A DNA stretch of 64,000 bases. Origin: Pseudomaricurvus hydrocarbonicus (lineage in GTDB: Bacteria > Pseudomonadota > Gammaproteobacteria > Pseudomonadales > Cellvibrionaceae). Numbering within the stretch: the first letter of the stretch is position 1; every line of letters starts with the position of its first letter. The translations under genes were made by a program, and so were the position numbers. The stretch is taken from assembly GCF_011602365.1 (NCBI RefSeq), contig NZ_JAAONZ010000007.1, forward strand, positions 157,272 through 221,271. Reading direction: 5' to 3'. This document shows, in pieces, positions 17,224 through 26,211 of the stretch. The notes under the pieces were generated by a model, which was given only the letters and a program-made list of their open reading frames with translations, ran no database searches and was not told the origin of the DNA.

Positions 17224-18579
17224 TTATTGCTGAACGATTTGCGCTTCAGATTCCTCCCCAGAGTCTTCCGTCGAGTTTAATGTGGCAGCGACCGCTTGCA
17301 CTTCATCCATCACGCGCATCAGGTTGCCACCCCACAACAGGGTGATGTCTGTTTCGCTGTAGTTGCGCTGCAGGAGTTCGCGAGTCACGGCCAATGTCTC
17401 GGAGGCGTCGTTCCAGCCGGACACACCGCCACCGCCGTCGAAGTCGGAGCTGATACCGACGTGATCAATGCCGATTTTCTGTACCAGGTAGTCGATATGA
17501 TCGACGAAGTCCTGCACATTCACCGGTGGAGCAACGGGATCGACTTCCTGCTTGAGCAGCGGAGCTACCTTGGCACGAAGCTCCCTGTAGCCCGCCATAT
17601 ACTCACGGCGGGCTTCACTGTCGAGCTTACCCACTTGCGGCCAGGCGAGGATGTTGAAGCCGGTTTTCTGGGCTTCACGGGCCATCACCGCAGCGGCTTT
17701 TTCTTGCCAGGCGTTGTATTTCCCGGTGTTGAGGTAGGAGGCGAAGGCGACCGTCTGCACCACACCGCCATTTTCCTGGATGGCCAACAGCTCTTCGTCA
17801 TCCAGATTACGGCTGACATCATTCAAAGCCCGAGCGGAAGAGTGAGAGGCGATGACCGGTGCTTTGCTCAGGCGCAGGGTTTCGAGGTTGGCGGCTTTCG
17901 AGGGATGCGACAGGTCGATAATGATGCCGACCCGATTCATCTCCTTCACCAGATCGCGGCCCAGGTCACTGAGTCCGCCGTACAGCCATTGACCATCACT
18001 TTCGCCGGTATTGGAGTCGGCAAATTGACTGTGACCATTGTGCGCCAGTGACATATAGCGCGCGCCACGGTTGTAAAAGTCCTGCACCAGGCTCAGATCC
18101 GTGCCCAGTGGATAGGCATTCTCAACCCCCATCAAGGCCACCAGTTTGCCTTCGGCCACCAGCGCCCGCACTTGCTCAGGCGTCGTGGCCAGGCCGATAC
18201 GGTCCGGTGCGATTTCCTCAACAAGGCGATGCACGGCATCAAACTTGGCGATGGCGTTGTCCAGTGCGGCCGCGTATCCGGCTTCTGTGAGCTCCCCCTG
18301 CGCGGTGTAGATGCTGAACCAGATGGCATCCAGGCCACCGCGTGCCAGTTTGGCCAGGTCAACCTGGGTTTTGAGGTCCTGGGTGTAATTTTGCTTGCGG
18401 GTAAAATTGCTCACGTCCAGGTCCACATGGGTGTCCATGGTGAGGAGTCGTTGATGCAGCGTTTCTACGCTGTCACTGGCCTGTGCCGCTGGAGCTTGGG
18501 CTGTTTCAGCGGTGTCTGGGGAGCAGCCTGCCAGTACAGTGGTTAACACACAGAGCGCCAGTGATAATTGTTTAAACAT
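17224..18579 (-). CDS. Membrane dipeptidase, peptidase family M19 (renal dipeptidase-like lipoprotein)
   Basis: Start at ATG 18579 gives MFKQLSLALCVLTTVLAGCS, a lipoprotein signal with lipobox LAGC, so the 451-residue protein is probably lipid-anchored and periplasmic. The zinc-site motif is DTHVDLDVSNF near residue 50, in place of the common DGHND. Further family segments are LMGVENAYPLG, IIIDLSHPSKAAN, APVIASHSSARAL and HVGISSDFDGGGG. M19 enzymes hydrolyse dipeptides, including those with D-residues. The gene is monocistronic, with a 645-base distance to the start of the next antiporter frame's 5' side being filled only by spacer at its own upstream side. Confidence 0.92.
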   Translation of the reverse strand: MFKQLSLALCVLTTVLAGCSPDTAETAQAPAAQASDSVETLHQRLLTMDTHVDLDVSNFTRKQNYTQDLKTQVDLAKLARGGLDAIWFSIYTAQGELTEAGYAAALDNAIAKFDAVHRLVEEIAPDRIGLATTPEQVRALVAEGKLVALMGVENAYPLGTDLSLVQDFYNRGARYMSLAHNGHSQFADSNTGESDGQWLYGGLSDLGRDLVKEMNRVGIIIDLSHPSKAANLETLRLSKAPVIASHSSARALNDVSRNLDDEELLAIQENGGVVQTVAFASYLNTGKYNAWQEKAAAVMAREAQKTGFNILAWPQVGKLDSEARREYMAGYRELRAKVAPLLKQEVDPVAPPVNVQDFVDHIDYLVQKIGIDHVGISSDFDGGGGVSGWNDASETLAVTRELLQRNYSETDITLLWGGNLMRVMDEVQAVAATLNSTEDSGEESEAQIVQQ

Positions 18580-18816
18580 AGAGTTACCTGCTTGCAAAGT
18601 GAAAGACACCGTGCCTTGACCGTGGTGCGCCACAATCACACCACGGCACGGTTTTCAGAAGTATCCTGATAGCGGGGAATTCTGAAAAGTGTGCAATTTA
18701 TATGCCAGTTCCAGCACGCGGGTGCCCAAACTGAGGCCAGTTTGACGAAGAAGTCTTCTGCTGTCACTTTCAAAACAGAGAGCTCTGAAAACCGATAGCG
18801 TCAAAGTTAACAGCGC

Positions 18817-20163
18817 CTAGAGAATCATAGCCGCAGCCCAGCCGAAGATAATCAGGGGAATGTTGTAGTGAATAAACGTAGGCACGACGGAATCCCAGAT
18901 GTGATCATGCTGACCGTCGGCATTGAGACCCATGGTCGGCCCCAGGGTGGAGTCCGATGCGGGGGAACCCGCGTCACCCAGGGCGCCGGCCGTGCCGACC
19001 AGGGCAATGGTGGCCAGCGGGCTGAACCCCAGTTGCAATGCCAGTGGCGCGTACACGGCGGCAATGATCGGCACAGTAGAAAACGAGGAGCCAATCCCCA
19101 TGGTAATCAGCAAACCAATGACCAGCATGGCCAGTGCCGCCAGCGCCTGATTGTCGCCGATCAGCACCGAAGAGGTTGCCACCAGGGTACTCACATCTCC
19201 CGTCGCCTTGATTACCGAGGAAAATCCGGCGGCCGCAATCATCACAAAACCAATCTGCGCCATCATTTTCATGCCGTTGATGACCACATCGTTTGACTCG
19301 CGCAGGTGCACAATGCCGCCTGCCAGAAAGACAATGTAGCCTACCAGTGCACCGACAATGATTGAGCTGGTGGCGAGTTGTGCCGCAAACGCCAACAGGA
19401 TGGCCCCGACGGTCATCCATATTTTCCGACTGGGTGGATGAGCGCTGGTCCCGGCTTGACTTTTGACGGCGTCATCCGGTGTTTCGATGGGGTGCAATTG
19501 ATAGTCACGGGGACGGCGGTAGCTAAAAAACACCGCGACCAAAAGCCCCAGGGCCATGCCCGTTACCGGGAGACTCATAGCGACGGGTATCATGCTGCTG
19601 TCAATGTTGGGAACCCCATTGTCTTGCAATTGCCGGAACAGAATTTCATTCATGAAAATGCCACCAAACCCGATGGGCATGATCATATAGGGCATGGTCA
19701 ACCCAAAGGTGAGGATGCAGGCGATCAAGCGGCGATCGAGTTTGAATTCCTGCAGGATGTGCAGCAGGGGCGGGATCAGAATAGGGATAAAGGCAATGTG
19801 CACCGGCACCAGGTTTTGTGAACACACCGCGACCACCAAAATCAAAAACAACAGCAGGCTTTTAAGGCGGGCTTGTTGCTTGGGGGTGGATTCCCCGGCC
19901 AGCAAGCTGTGTACTTTAGCCGCCATGACGTCGGGTAAGCCCGACATTTCAATGGCCACCGCAAAGGCACCGAGCAGGGCATAGCTCAAGGCTACCGCCG
20001 CGCCACCCCCCAGGCCATTGCTGAACTCGGTAATGCTGTTCTCCAGTGACAGGCCCCCAATGAGGCCGCCGGCAAGACCGCCTAATGTCAGCGACAGGAC
20101 CACATTGATCCGTAACAGGCTCAACCCCAACATAATGCCTACAGCAACAATAACGGCATTCAC
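18817..20163 (-). CDS. Na+/H+ antiporter family protein
   Basis: The 448-residue protein starts [20 protein letters not shown] with AGGAG nine bases upstream. It has about eleven membrane segments with a central hydrophilic loop (about residues 215-245). Motifs such as [40 protein letters not shown] and [20 protein letters not shown] are characteristic of the YuiF-like sodium:proton antiporter group within the ion transporter superfamily. Substrate could instead be an amino acid or organic acid, as seen in related NhaC-type carriers. Confidence 0.85.
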   Translation of the reverse strand: MNAVIVAVGIMLGLSLLRINVVLSLTLGGLAGGLIGGLSLENSITEFSNGLGGGAAVALSYALLGAFAVAIEMSGLPDVMAAKVHSLLAGESTPKQQARLKSLLLFLILVVAVCSQNLVPVHIAFIPILIPPLLHILQEFKLDRRLIACILTFGLTMPYMIMPIGFGGIFMNEILFRQLQDNGVPNIDSSMIPVAMSLPVTGMALGLLVAVFFSYRRPRDYQLHPIETPDDAVKSQAGTSAHPPSRKIWMTVGAILLAFAAQLATSSIIVGALVGYIVFLAGGIVHLRESNDVVINGMKMMAQIGFVMIAAAGFSSVIKATGDVSTLVATSSVLIGDNQALAALAMLVIGLLITMGIGSSFSTVPIIAAVYAPLALQLGFSPLATIALVGTAGALGDAGSPASDSTLGPTMGLNADGQHDHIWDSVVPTFIHYNIPLIIFGWAAAMIL

Positions 20164-20423
20164 TCGCCAGTCTCCTGTAAAGTCATGAGCTACTTTGTCA
20201 TGATGTTTTAGATGCCATTACCCTGCCCGTAAAAGCCATAGCTGTCCAATACAACAGGTCTTTTACTGTGGGTAAACCGGAGCCAGTGACGTTGGTTGCC
20301 TGAAGCCTCGCAGGCGAGTTACCGGGTTCAGCGTAGGTTGGTAACTTGCGTCAACATCACCGGTGTCAACAACGGCTGCAAGCCGGTGAATACAGAATTT
20401 GATGCGGATAAGACGGGACCTTA

Positions 20424-21617
20424 TCAGCAGACAAACTCCGCTTTACGCCCATAACTGTTGGCCAGCCAGGCTACATAATCGGGATCTTCACACATGATTT
20501 TGCCGGGGCTGTCAGAAAGCTTGGCGACGGGACGTCCATTGACCTCGGTGAGTTTCATGACAATGTTCAGTGGCCTGTAGCCCAAATCGTTGGTGAGGTT
20601 GGTGCCGATACCAAAGCCCACCTGAATTTTATCCTGGAACTGGCGATACAGTTCCACCATTCCAGGAATGCTCAAGCCATCACTCCAGATGGCCCGCTTG
20701 GTTTTGGGGTCCACTTTCAGTGCGTGCAGCCGCTGAATCAGTTTCTCACACCAGAGCTCCGGGCAACCGGAATCGTGGCGGAAACCATCGAATTGCTTGG
20801 CCAAATAGAGATCCAACAGGTCACAAAACGAATCCATACCAATCACATCGGTAAGGGCGTCACCCAGGCAGCCGCGAAACTCTTGTGCCCAGGCATCCAG
20901 CGCGGCTTTTTGGGCGTCCAGGGGATGCACCAGCCCTTGCCAGGCCTGCAGGTATTCATGAGCCATGGTGCCCACGGGAATCAGGCCTTGTTCCATGGCA
21001 AAGTGATAGTTGGAAGTGCCCACAAAATACTCGGACAGGTTCAGGCGCAGGGTGCGAATGACTTCTGCCTGCCAGGCTTTGCTGAAGCGACGACGAGAGC
21101 CAAAATCGGCAAAATTGAAGCCGGGCATGTCCCCTTGAGATTTCAACAAACTGATTTTCTCGGACAAGCGCCTGCGGCCTTCCTCGTAATTCGGCTCGGG
21201 GATGGTGTGTCGGTACCAGACTTCGCTCACGATGGGCAGCACATACAGTTCCCAGGGGCCGCCCTTGAGCATGGATCCCTCAGTGTAAATGTTCAGATTA
21301 CCCCCGCTGGTTTCCAACTGAATGTGTTTGGTATCCAGCGTGAAATCGCTCAGGAAGTCTATGTAACCCGCGCTCAGGTGCGGCTCTTCGCTTAAGTAGC
21401 GCAATTCATCCTCCTGAAAGCGCAGTTCTGCCACCATGGCCAGCTGGTCTTTGACTTCGGCTGCAATCGGCGTCAGGTCAATGTCTTTATCGCGCAGCTT
21501 GAAGCGGTAGCGGGCGGTGGCGCGGGGGTATTGGTGCAGATTGACCTGCTGCATGGAAAACTTGTACTTGTCGGTGTCTAACAAACTGGTGATGATGGGT
21601 TCGCCTTTTTGTCTCAT
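20424..21617 (-). CDS. pncB: Nicotinate phosphoribosyltransferase
   Basis: The 397-residue protein begins MRQKGEPIITSLLDTDKYKF, with the family segment LLDTDKYKFSMQQ, then FADFGSRRRFS near residue 170, GTSNYHFAMEQGLIPVGTMA near 200, FDGFRHDSGCPE near 275 and IWSDGLSIP. It converts nicotinate and PRPP to nicotinate mononucleotide in the NAD salvage pathway. AGGAG lies upstream of the ATG. It follows pncA by 31 bases on the same strand, so the two successive salvage enzymes form an operon. Confidence 0.95.
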   Translation of the reverse strand: MRQKGEPIITSLLDTDKYKFSMQQVNLHQYPRATARYRFKLRDKDIDLTPIAAEVKDQLAMVAELRFQEDELRYLSEEPHLSAGYIDFLSDFTLDTKHIQLETSGGNLNIYTEGSMLKGGPWELYVLPIVSEVWYRHTIPEPNYEEGRRRLSEKISLLKSQGDMPGFNFADFGSRRRFSKAWQAEVIRTLRLNLSEYFVGTSNYHFAMEQGLIPVGTMAHEYLQAWQGLVHPLDAQKAALDAWAQEFRGCLGDALTDVIGMDSFCDLLDLYLAKQFDGFRHDSGCPELWCEKLIQRLHALKVDPKTKRAIWSDGLSIPGMVELYRQFQDKIQVGFGIGTNLTNDLGYRPLNIVMKLTEVNGRPVAKLSDSPGKIMCEDPDYVAWLANSYGRKAEFVC

Positions 21618-21648
21618 GATCCCGTCTCCTGCCGTAGGATTCTGTCAC

Positions 21649-22290
21649 TCAAATTGAGTTGCACAGCTCGTTGGTCCGGTGAATGATTCTAGCTCCGGCC
21701 GCTTTCATTTCTGCCAGTGCCTGCTGGGTAGCTGTGGAGCTGATGCCTCGGCAGGCTTCCAGATTGAGTACCACCTGAAAGTCTGCGCGCAGCAGTTGCA
21801 AAACGGTCAAGCGCACGCAGTGATCGGTCGCCAGGCCCCCGCAAATCACGGTATCAATCCCTTGCTGTTTGAGAAACTCAATCACGCCCGTCGACAAGGT
21901 ATCTTTCAGATCATGAAAGCAAGCCCCGTAGGGGTGCATGTCAGGTTCGATGCCTTTGTAGACGGCGAAGTCGTAGGACTTAATCGGCGGCAGGCCATCC
22001 AACAACTGAAAGCCTCGGGTGCCTGGCACGCAATGCAGATTCCAGCGGACATCCACATCTTCCCCCTTGACCGGACTGAATGGGGGAGCCTCATGGGTGG
22101 CGGCCCAGATAGGATTAGCGGGGTGAGCGTCCTTGGAAAACACCCGAAGTCGGGCAAATGTTGCTTGTTGATTGAGGGCCGCCACGATGTCGTGGCCCCC
22201 TTCAACGGGCAACTCTTCCGGACACAGTGGCGTAAAGCCTTTTTGAGGGTCCACATCAAAGCTGGCTGTGGTTTCGAAGGTGATCAGCAT
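21649..22290 (-). CDS. pncA: Nicotinamidase (isochorismatase-like hydrolase)
   Basis: This protein of 213 residues deamidates nicotinamide to nicotinate, feeding the downstream pncB product. The nucleophile is in GLATDHCVRLTVLQLL (the Cys), preceded by VICGG; the catalytic Asp is in SFDVDPQKGF near residue 12, and YKGIEPDMHPYG carries the expected Lys. The metal ligands in the HPAN and H-rich segments (SKDAHPANPIW) are present. GAGGG precedes the start by eight bases. Confidence 0.93.
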   Translation of the reverse strand: MLITFETTASFDVDPQKGFTPLCPEELPVEGGHDIVAALNQQATFARLRVFSKDAHPANPIWAATHEAPPFSPVKGEDVDVRWNLHCVPGTRGFQLLDGLPPIKSYDFAVYKGIEPDMHPYGACFHDLKDTLSTGVIEFLKQQGIDTVICGGLATDHCVRLTVLQLLRADFQVVLNLEACRGISSTATQQALAEMKAAGARIIHRTNELCNSI

Positions 22291-22570
22291 GACAAAACCC
22301 TCTTATGGGATTGGCTGTCGACTGGGGGCGGTGCAAGCCGGCGGTTTGCCTGGCAAGCCCTGGCCCGATAGAAGGCAGTCCCAAAGAGTACATGCAAGGG
22401 AGGGCGGCCCGCAGGGCACACAAGTCAGTCTGTGTCAGACCAGTTTAGCCATTGAAAGGCAAGTCACGTAGAAATAGCAACAATAATTTGAAAATTTTCC
22501 TGGGCTGCCAGAGCAGGGTACTTAAATGAGCGTACTTAACGTGTGTGCCCGAAAAGAGGGGCGGACGCGT

Positions 22571-22612
22571 GCCGAGGGGCTTAAATACACACACTAATTT
22601 AAGCCCCTCGGC
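22571..22612 (-). terminator. Strong inverted repeat, terminator of the DHH gene
   Basis: Arms GCCGAGGGGCTTAAAT (22571-22586) and its exact reverse complement (22597-22612) form a 16-bp perfect stem with a ten-base loop. It begins 25 bases beyond the stop codon of the minus-strand DHH gene. The symmetric A/T-rich inner part would allow termination in both directions. The remaining gap to 22290 shows no gene. Confidence 0.75.
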
Positions 22613-22637
22613 ATGGCAGAACTTGGAATAACCCGAG

Positions 22638-23597
22638 TTAGCAGTAGGCGGCTTCCAGTCGATCGGCGAAGGTTTTCAATTCGCCGGCGGGTAAGTCATT
22701 GATACCGGCTGCGGCAGCGCGTCCGCCACCGGTCGCAAATTGCCGGCACAGATCCGCGGCGCCAGTTTTATTGTTGAGCGGCGCCCGTACGCTCACCAGG
22801 TAATTGCCATTGGCTTTTGCGGTTAACACCGCGTGAGCTCTATCGGGGTATTGATTGGCCAGGTCATTGCCAAACACACCGCTGACACGACGCGCCCACT
22901 TTTCATTGGGGAGCATGTAAATGGCACTGTTTGACGTGGCCATTTCAGGCTGGCTGCTTTGGGCGGCCGCCATGTCTTCGGTGTATCCGGTTTGCAGCTG
23001 TTTGAAATCGACGTTGCCATCCTTGATGAAATCCAGAGGATTTGTGTAGGGCAGCAGCTTTTGAAACAGCTTGGCGGGCTCAAAATGCAGGTCACTCAAG
23101 TCGGAACCATAACCGTTGTAATTGATGTAAATGCCCAGCTGTTCCAACAGGGTGACGTCGTCTTGCGCCAGTTTTAGGCTATTGGCCAGGGCGGTTGCGC
23201 TTTTCTTGAGGTTGTCACCGAAGGCTCCAACAATCGCCCACAGGGTAAATTGACCCTTTAAATGGGTGTTGACCAGAATACTGGTGCAGGTGTCGGACGC
23301 CTCATTTATCAGGGTCTTAAGCTGGGGGTGGCTGGGGATCTCCCCGGCAAAGTGATGATCCACATAGAAAATACTGGCTTCTTGCTGCAGCAGCCGAGTC
23401 ACATCGTCGCGGTTTTTATCAAGGGATATGTCCAGCGCGGTAATCCGGTCGCCGGGCTTGGCATTGACCTGTTTCAGCAAATCAATATCGCGTTTGACGC
23501 CCGTTACCAGGGTCGCCTCACGCGGTTCGCTATGGCGCAGCTGCAACAGTGAACAGATACCATCGGCATCGCCATTAAATACATCATAATCAGTCAT
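22638..23597 (-). CDS. DHH-family phosphoesterase
   Basis: The 319-residue protein starts MTDYDVFNGDADGICSLLQL, with the first metal motif NGDADG. The second motif DISLDKNR lies near residue 55, the family-naming DHHFAGEIPSHP near 98, and the C-terminal GGGRAAAAGIN DHHA1-like motif near 295. Members cleave phosphoesters in oligonucleotides, pyrophosphate or cyclic dinucleotides; which substrate applies is not visible. It is the last gene of the housekeeping block before the decayed island. Confidence 0.85.
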   Translation of the reverse strand: MTDYDVFNGDADGICSLLQLRHSEPREATLVTGVKRDIDLLKQVNAKPGDRITALDISLDKNRDDVTRLLQQEASIFYVDHHFAGEIPSHPQLKTLINEASDTCTSILVNTHLKGQFTLWAIVGAFGDNLKKSATALANSLKLAQDDVTLLEQLGIYINYNGYGSDLSDLHFEPAKLFQKLLPYTNPLDFIKDGNVDFKQLQTGYTEDMAAAQSSQPEMATSNSAIYMLPNEKWARRVSGVFGNDLANQYPDRAHAVLTAKANGNYLVSVRAPLNNKTGAADLCRQFATGGGRAAAAGINDLPAGELKTFADRLEAAYC

Positions 23598-23754
23598 GTT
23601 TCGGGTCCTTTCTCACTCGTACATCGCGTGCTAATCACTGTCATCCGCCGGTTGCGGCATGTGCTTAAAGTGATAACCACAGAATCTGGCCAACAGCATA
23701 AACGAAAATTAATGTCCAAAAAATCAGGATATTACGGATTTAAATATCGATTTT

Positions 23755-24006
23755 TTGGTGATGGTAGGTGTATACAAGAAATGGGAACTGGTGGAACGGT
23801 TGTACACCGAAACCCGGCGCAAGCTGGGCCTCGGCGCCGAACTGGATCGGGTACTGTTTGTCGGTGGCGGCAGCATGGCACTGGCGGAGTACATTGCCAA
23901 CTGGTTCCCTAACCAGATCGTTGCCGATCACGCGGCGTTTGCCAACGCCCGCGGCATGCTCAAGTACCTGCAATACGTCTGTGATGATCCGGAAAACAAC
24001 GCGTAA
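23755..24006 (+). pseudogene. 3' fragment of a ParM/StbA-like plasmid partition actin
   Basis: About 80 codons read LYTETRRKLGLGAELDRVLF, VGGGSMALAEYIANWFPNQI and ADHAAFANARGMLKYLQYV. The GGG motif followed by the partner helix and the PNQIVADHAAFANARG segment is the C-terminal end of actin-like plasmid segregation ATPases. The first 250 or so residues expected for the family are absent; the sequence before 23755 is AT-rich and unrelated. It marks the left edge of the accessory island. Confidence 0.6.
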
Positions 24007-24129
24007 CGGTTTTTAACGTGGTCACTGCGGTCTCAGTGGCAACTCAGGTATCGGCGGATTGTGCAATCGATACTGCGGTTTTACCGTCAATCCAACCTCG
24101 GGGCTTGCCCTGAGGCTACCACTCACCCT

Positions 24130-24169
24130 GCCGGGCACACGATCCCGCCAGGGACTCGCGTGCTCCGGC
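24130..24169 (+). promoter_or_regulatory. GC-rich leader hairpin of the DUF3577 gene
   Basis: GCCGGGCACACG (24130-24141) can pair with CGCGTGCTCCGGC (24157-24169) with one bulge and one mismatch. It lies about 27 bases before the ribosome site. The two next genes also carry leader hairpins, which raises the chance that it is functional. Confidence 0.45.
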
Positions 24170-24196
24170 GTTTCACTGTGTCCAGGAGACTGCGTT

Positions 24197-24622
24197 ATGA
24201 ACCCAAGACAAACACCTTCAGAAAAACCGAAGTATTTCGATCTTGATATCCACGGCATCGGTTACCTCAACCGCGCCCGGCTGGTGACCCCCGAGACAGG
24301 CACGCCTTTTCTCAGTGTCACGGTGGCGGCGTTGCGAGGTCCGGCTGACGCTGCCCAATACACCCATTTCGACTGTGTGGTGGTGGGCGAAGAAGCAAAA
24401 GATCTGGTGCGCCAGCTCATGCCGGCCATCGAGGCCGACATGAAAGTGCTGGTTGGCTTTCACCTCAGTGATTTGCAGGCCGAGTCGTTTGTGTTCAAAC
24501 AAGGCGACAAGGCGGGTACCACCGGGGTGGGCTTGAAGTCCCGCTTGCTGCGATTCCAGTGGATCAAAGTGGAAGGGAACCCTTACTACCCGGCGATCAC
24601 CGGCAACACCGTCGTCGCTTAA
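24197..24622 (+). CDS. DUF3577 (STY4534 family) protein of integrative elements
   Basis: ATG 24197 follows CCAGGAGACTGCGTT, a good ribosome site; the frame is open further upstream but without support. The 141 residues include KPKYFDLDIHGIGYLNRAR, FLSVTVAALRGPADAAQYTH and DCVVVGEEAKDLVRQLMPA. This family is found on integrative conjugative elements and genomic islands and is usually linked to element maintenance or replication; its biochemical role is not established. It is intact here although its neighbours are decaying. Confidence 0.8.
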   Translation: MNPRQTPSEKPKYFDLDIHGIGYLNRARLVTPETGTPFLSVTVAALRGPADAAQYTHFDCVVVGEEAKDLVRQLMPAIEADMKVLVGFHLSDLQAESFVFKQGDKAGTTGVGLKSRLLRFQWIKVEGNPYYPAITGNTVVA

Positions 24623-24691
24623 GCGCAACCCCTGGCAGTGTCTTCCGACGCTGCCATTTTACCGAACCCGCGAGGAACCCCGTGCCTCTCG

Positions 24692-24726
24692 GACGGGTCT
24701 GCTCGCACCCTTCAAGGAGACCCGTC
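24692..24726 (+). promoter_or_regulatory. Leader hairpin overlapping the radC-like ribosome site
   Basis: GACGGGTCT (24692-24700) and AGACCCGTC (24718-24726) are perfect inverted repeats. The right arm ends at the base before ATG 24727 and overlaps the last two bases of AAGGAG (24714-24719). The hairpin could partly hide the translation start. Confidence 0.55.
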
Positions 24727-25242
24727 ATGGTGTCAAATGCCTCACCGATTGCGGTGAACCGTAATAATCGTTTTCAAAAAGTGAACCTTGCGACCTTAAA
24801 CGACGCTGAAAAACAGTCCCTGCTGACATTGGCGTTTGCGGTGTTACAGGACTTGCATCAGCCCGGCGCCGAGATTTCGAGCCCCATTCAGACCCGCAAT
24901 TATTTGCGTCTGCTGTTGGCGGATCGGAAAACCGAAGTGTTTGGCTGTTTGTTTCTGGACAATCAGCATCGGGTGATCAATACCACCGAGATGTTTCAGG
25001 GCACGGTGGACAGTGCGTCGGTCTACCCGCGCGTGGTGGTGCAGCAAGCGCTGAGTTTTAACGCCGCCGCAGTGCTGTTTTTTCACAACCACCCCAGCGG
25101 GGTCGCCGAACCCAGTCACGCCGATGAAGCGATCACCCAGCGTTTAAAAGAAGCGCTGGCCCTGGTGGACATCCGGGTGCTGGATCATTTTATCGTCGCT
25201 GCGGGTGGCTCGTTGTCGTTCGCCGAGCAGGGGCTGATTTAA
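24727..25242 (+). CDS. RadC-like JAB (MPN) domain protein of mobile elements
   Basis: The 171-residue protein from ATG 24727 covers the JAB/MPN+ domain of RadC-like proteins: NYLRLLLADRKTEVFGCLFL near 60, TTEMFQGTVDSASVYPR near 95, the metal motif FFHNHPSGVAEPSHAD near 120, and DIRVLDHFIVAAGG near 150. The two His and the Asp of the JAMM motif are intact. It lacks the N-terminal helix-hairpin-helix of chromosomal RadC, matching the short island-borne type. Such proteins are frequent beside DUF3577 and anti-restriction genes on integrative elements; the enzymatic role is not known. Confidence 0.88.
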   Translation: MVSNASPIAVNRNNRFQKVNLATLNDAEKQSLLTLAFAVLQDLHQPGAEISSPIQTRNYLRLLLADRKTEVFGCLFLDNQHRVINTTEMFQGTVDSASVYPRVVVQQALSFNAAAVLFFHNHPSGVAEPSHADEAITQRLKEALALVDIRVLDHFIVAAGGSLSFAEQGLI

Positions 25243-25267
25243 CCCTGTTCACTCAATCAACCCATCG

Positions 25268-25329
25268 GGGAGTTCTGCTGCCCACTGGGACAGAACTCCC
25301 TAACGGAGTCATTTCTGTAGGGAGTTCTG
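25268..25329 (+). promoter_or_regulatory. Three-armed leader with mutually exclusive hairpins
   Basis: GGGAGTTCTG occurs at 25268-25277 and again at 25320-25329; its exact complement CAGAACTCCC lies between them at 25291-25300. The middle arm can pair with the first copy or with the second. The second copy contains the GGGAG ribosome site of the ATG at 25332, so the choice of hairpin would expose or hide that site. Confidence 0.6.
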
Positions 25330-25331
25330 TC

Positions 25332-25757
25332 ATGAAGAAAACCAAAAACCGTTCGTTAGAAGCCGTGTTTGGTCCGTTGGTGTCAAGTTACAGCCGAGCC
25401 GAGGCGATCTCGGACGGTGTTTTAATCGACGTAACGACCATGGCCCGGGAAGCCGGATTTCAATGGCCGGTGGCACTGACGCATTCGGTGTGGCGCGATT
25501 GCGTGTCTTAGGGCGAACAACGACACCGCAGCCAGGTATGCCAGGATGAAGACGGTCGATTGTGGGACGTGTTGTTCATGGCGGTGTTTATGATCCGTCG
25601 AGCGGACCAGCCGAAAGATCGAATGACCTTTACGCTGTATCGGGTGCGCAGAGATGGAAAGACACTGGAGCCACAGGAAGTGACGTTAAAACTGATCGTG
25701 GGCCCTGGTGATGAGGGGGAACCGGTGGTCACGATTTTAATGCCGCATGAAGATTAA
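25332..25757 (+). pseudogene. DUF6573-like island gene interrupted by an amber codon
   Basis: ATG 25332 follows GGGAGTTCTGTC. The frame reads MKKTKNRSLEAVFGPLVSSY, then ISDGVLIDVTTMAREAGFQ, ALTHSVWRDCVS, then TAG (25509-25511), and continues in the same frame with GEQRHRSQVCQDEDGRLWDV, LFMAVFMIRRA and LIVGPGDEGEPVVTILMPHE to a stop at 25755-25757. The downstream part fits the same small family that includes the upstream part, so one G-to-A change of a TGG codon is the simplest explanation. Without readthrough only a 59-residue product is made. Confidence 0.7.
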
Positions 25758-25929
25758 AGTCGCTGATACTTCGGCGCCTAGCCCTGACCACTTGGGATAA
25801 AGTGGTTCCTTTTTAGTATCCGATCTTTGCTATATCTTAATTATTCTTGGGCTGTCAGTGGTAATCCCCCCGATAAATAACTGGCCTGAAAAGTAGAATT
25901 TTCTCATAATAGTTTGAAGGAGATTCTGC

Positions 25930-26211
25930 ATGAAATAACCCCGTTATTCGGATAGTCAGATTATGGCTACTCTTAAGCAAGCTGAATCCGGAACACCAGT
26001 TTCTGAGTTTTGCCGGGGACACGGTATGAGCACAGCCAGTTTTTTCAAGTGGCGAGCGAAGTATGGAGGCATGAATACATCGATGGTGGCACGCCTCAAA
26101 GAGCTTGAAGATGAAAATCGCCGCCTAAAGAAAATGAATGCTGAAGAGCGTCTTAAAGCTGAGATTATCCAGGAGGCCATGGAAAAAAGTGGTGAGACCA
26201 TCTCAACGTAA
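25930..26211 (+). pseudogene. IS3 transposase orfA with a stop at codon 3
   Basis: ATG 25930 is followed by AAA and TAA, then PRYSDSQIMATLKQAESGTP in the same frame, the usual start of this helix-turn-helix protein. The stop replaces what is normally a lysine codon. Reinitiation at ATG 25963 would give an 82-residue product lacking the first eleven residues. The rest (CRGHGMSTASFFKWRAKYGG, and a coiled LKELEDENRRLKKM) is well preserved. Confidence 0.8.

Noticed and set aside
17296..18051. Plus-strand 251-codon frame opposite the M19 dipeptidase
   Set aside because: Antisense shadow; no start site or domain.
20724..21395. Plus-strand 223-codon frame opposite pncB
   Set aside because: Antisense shadow of a well-conserved enzyme.
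23628..23912. Plus-strand frame overlapping the ParM-like fragment
   Set aside because: A different frame of the same DNA; only the other frame matches a family.
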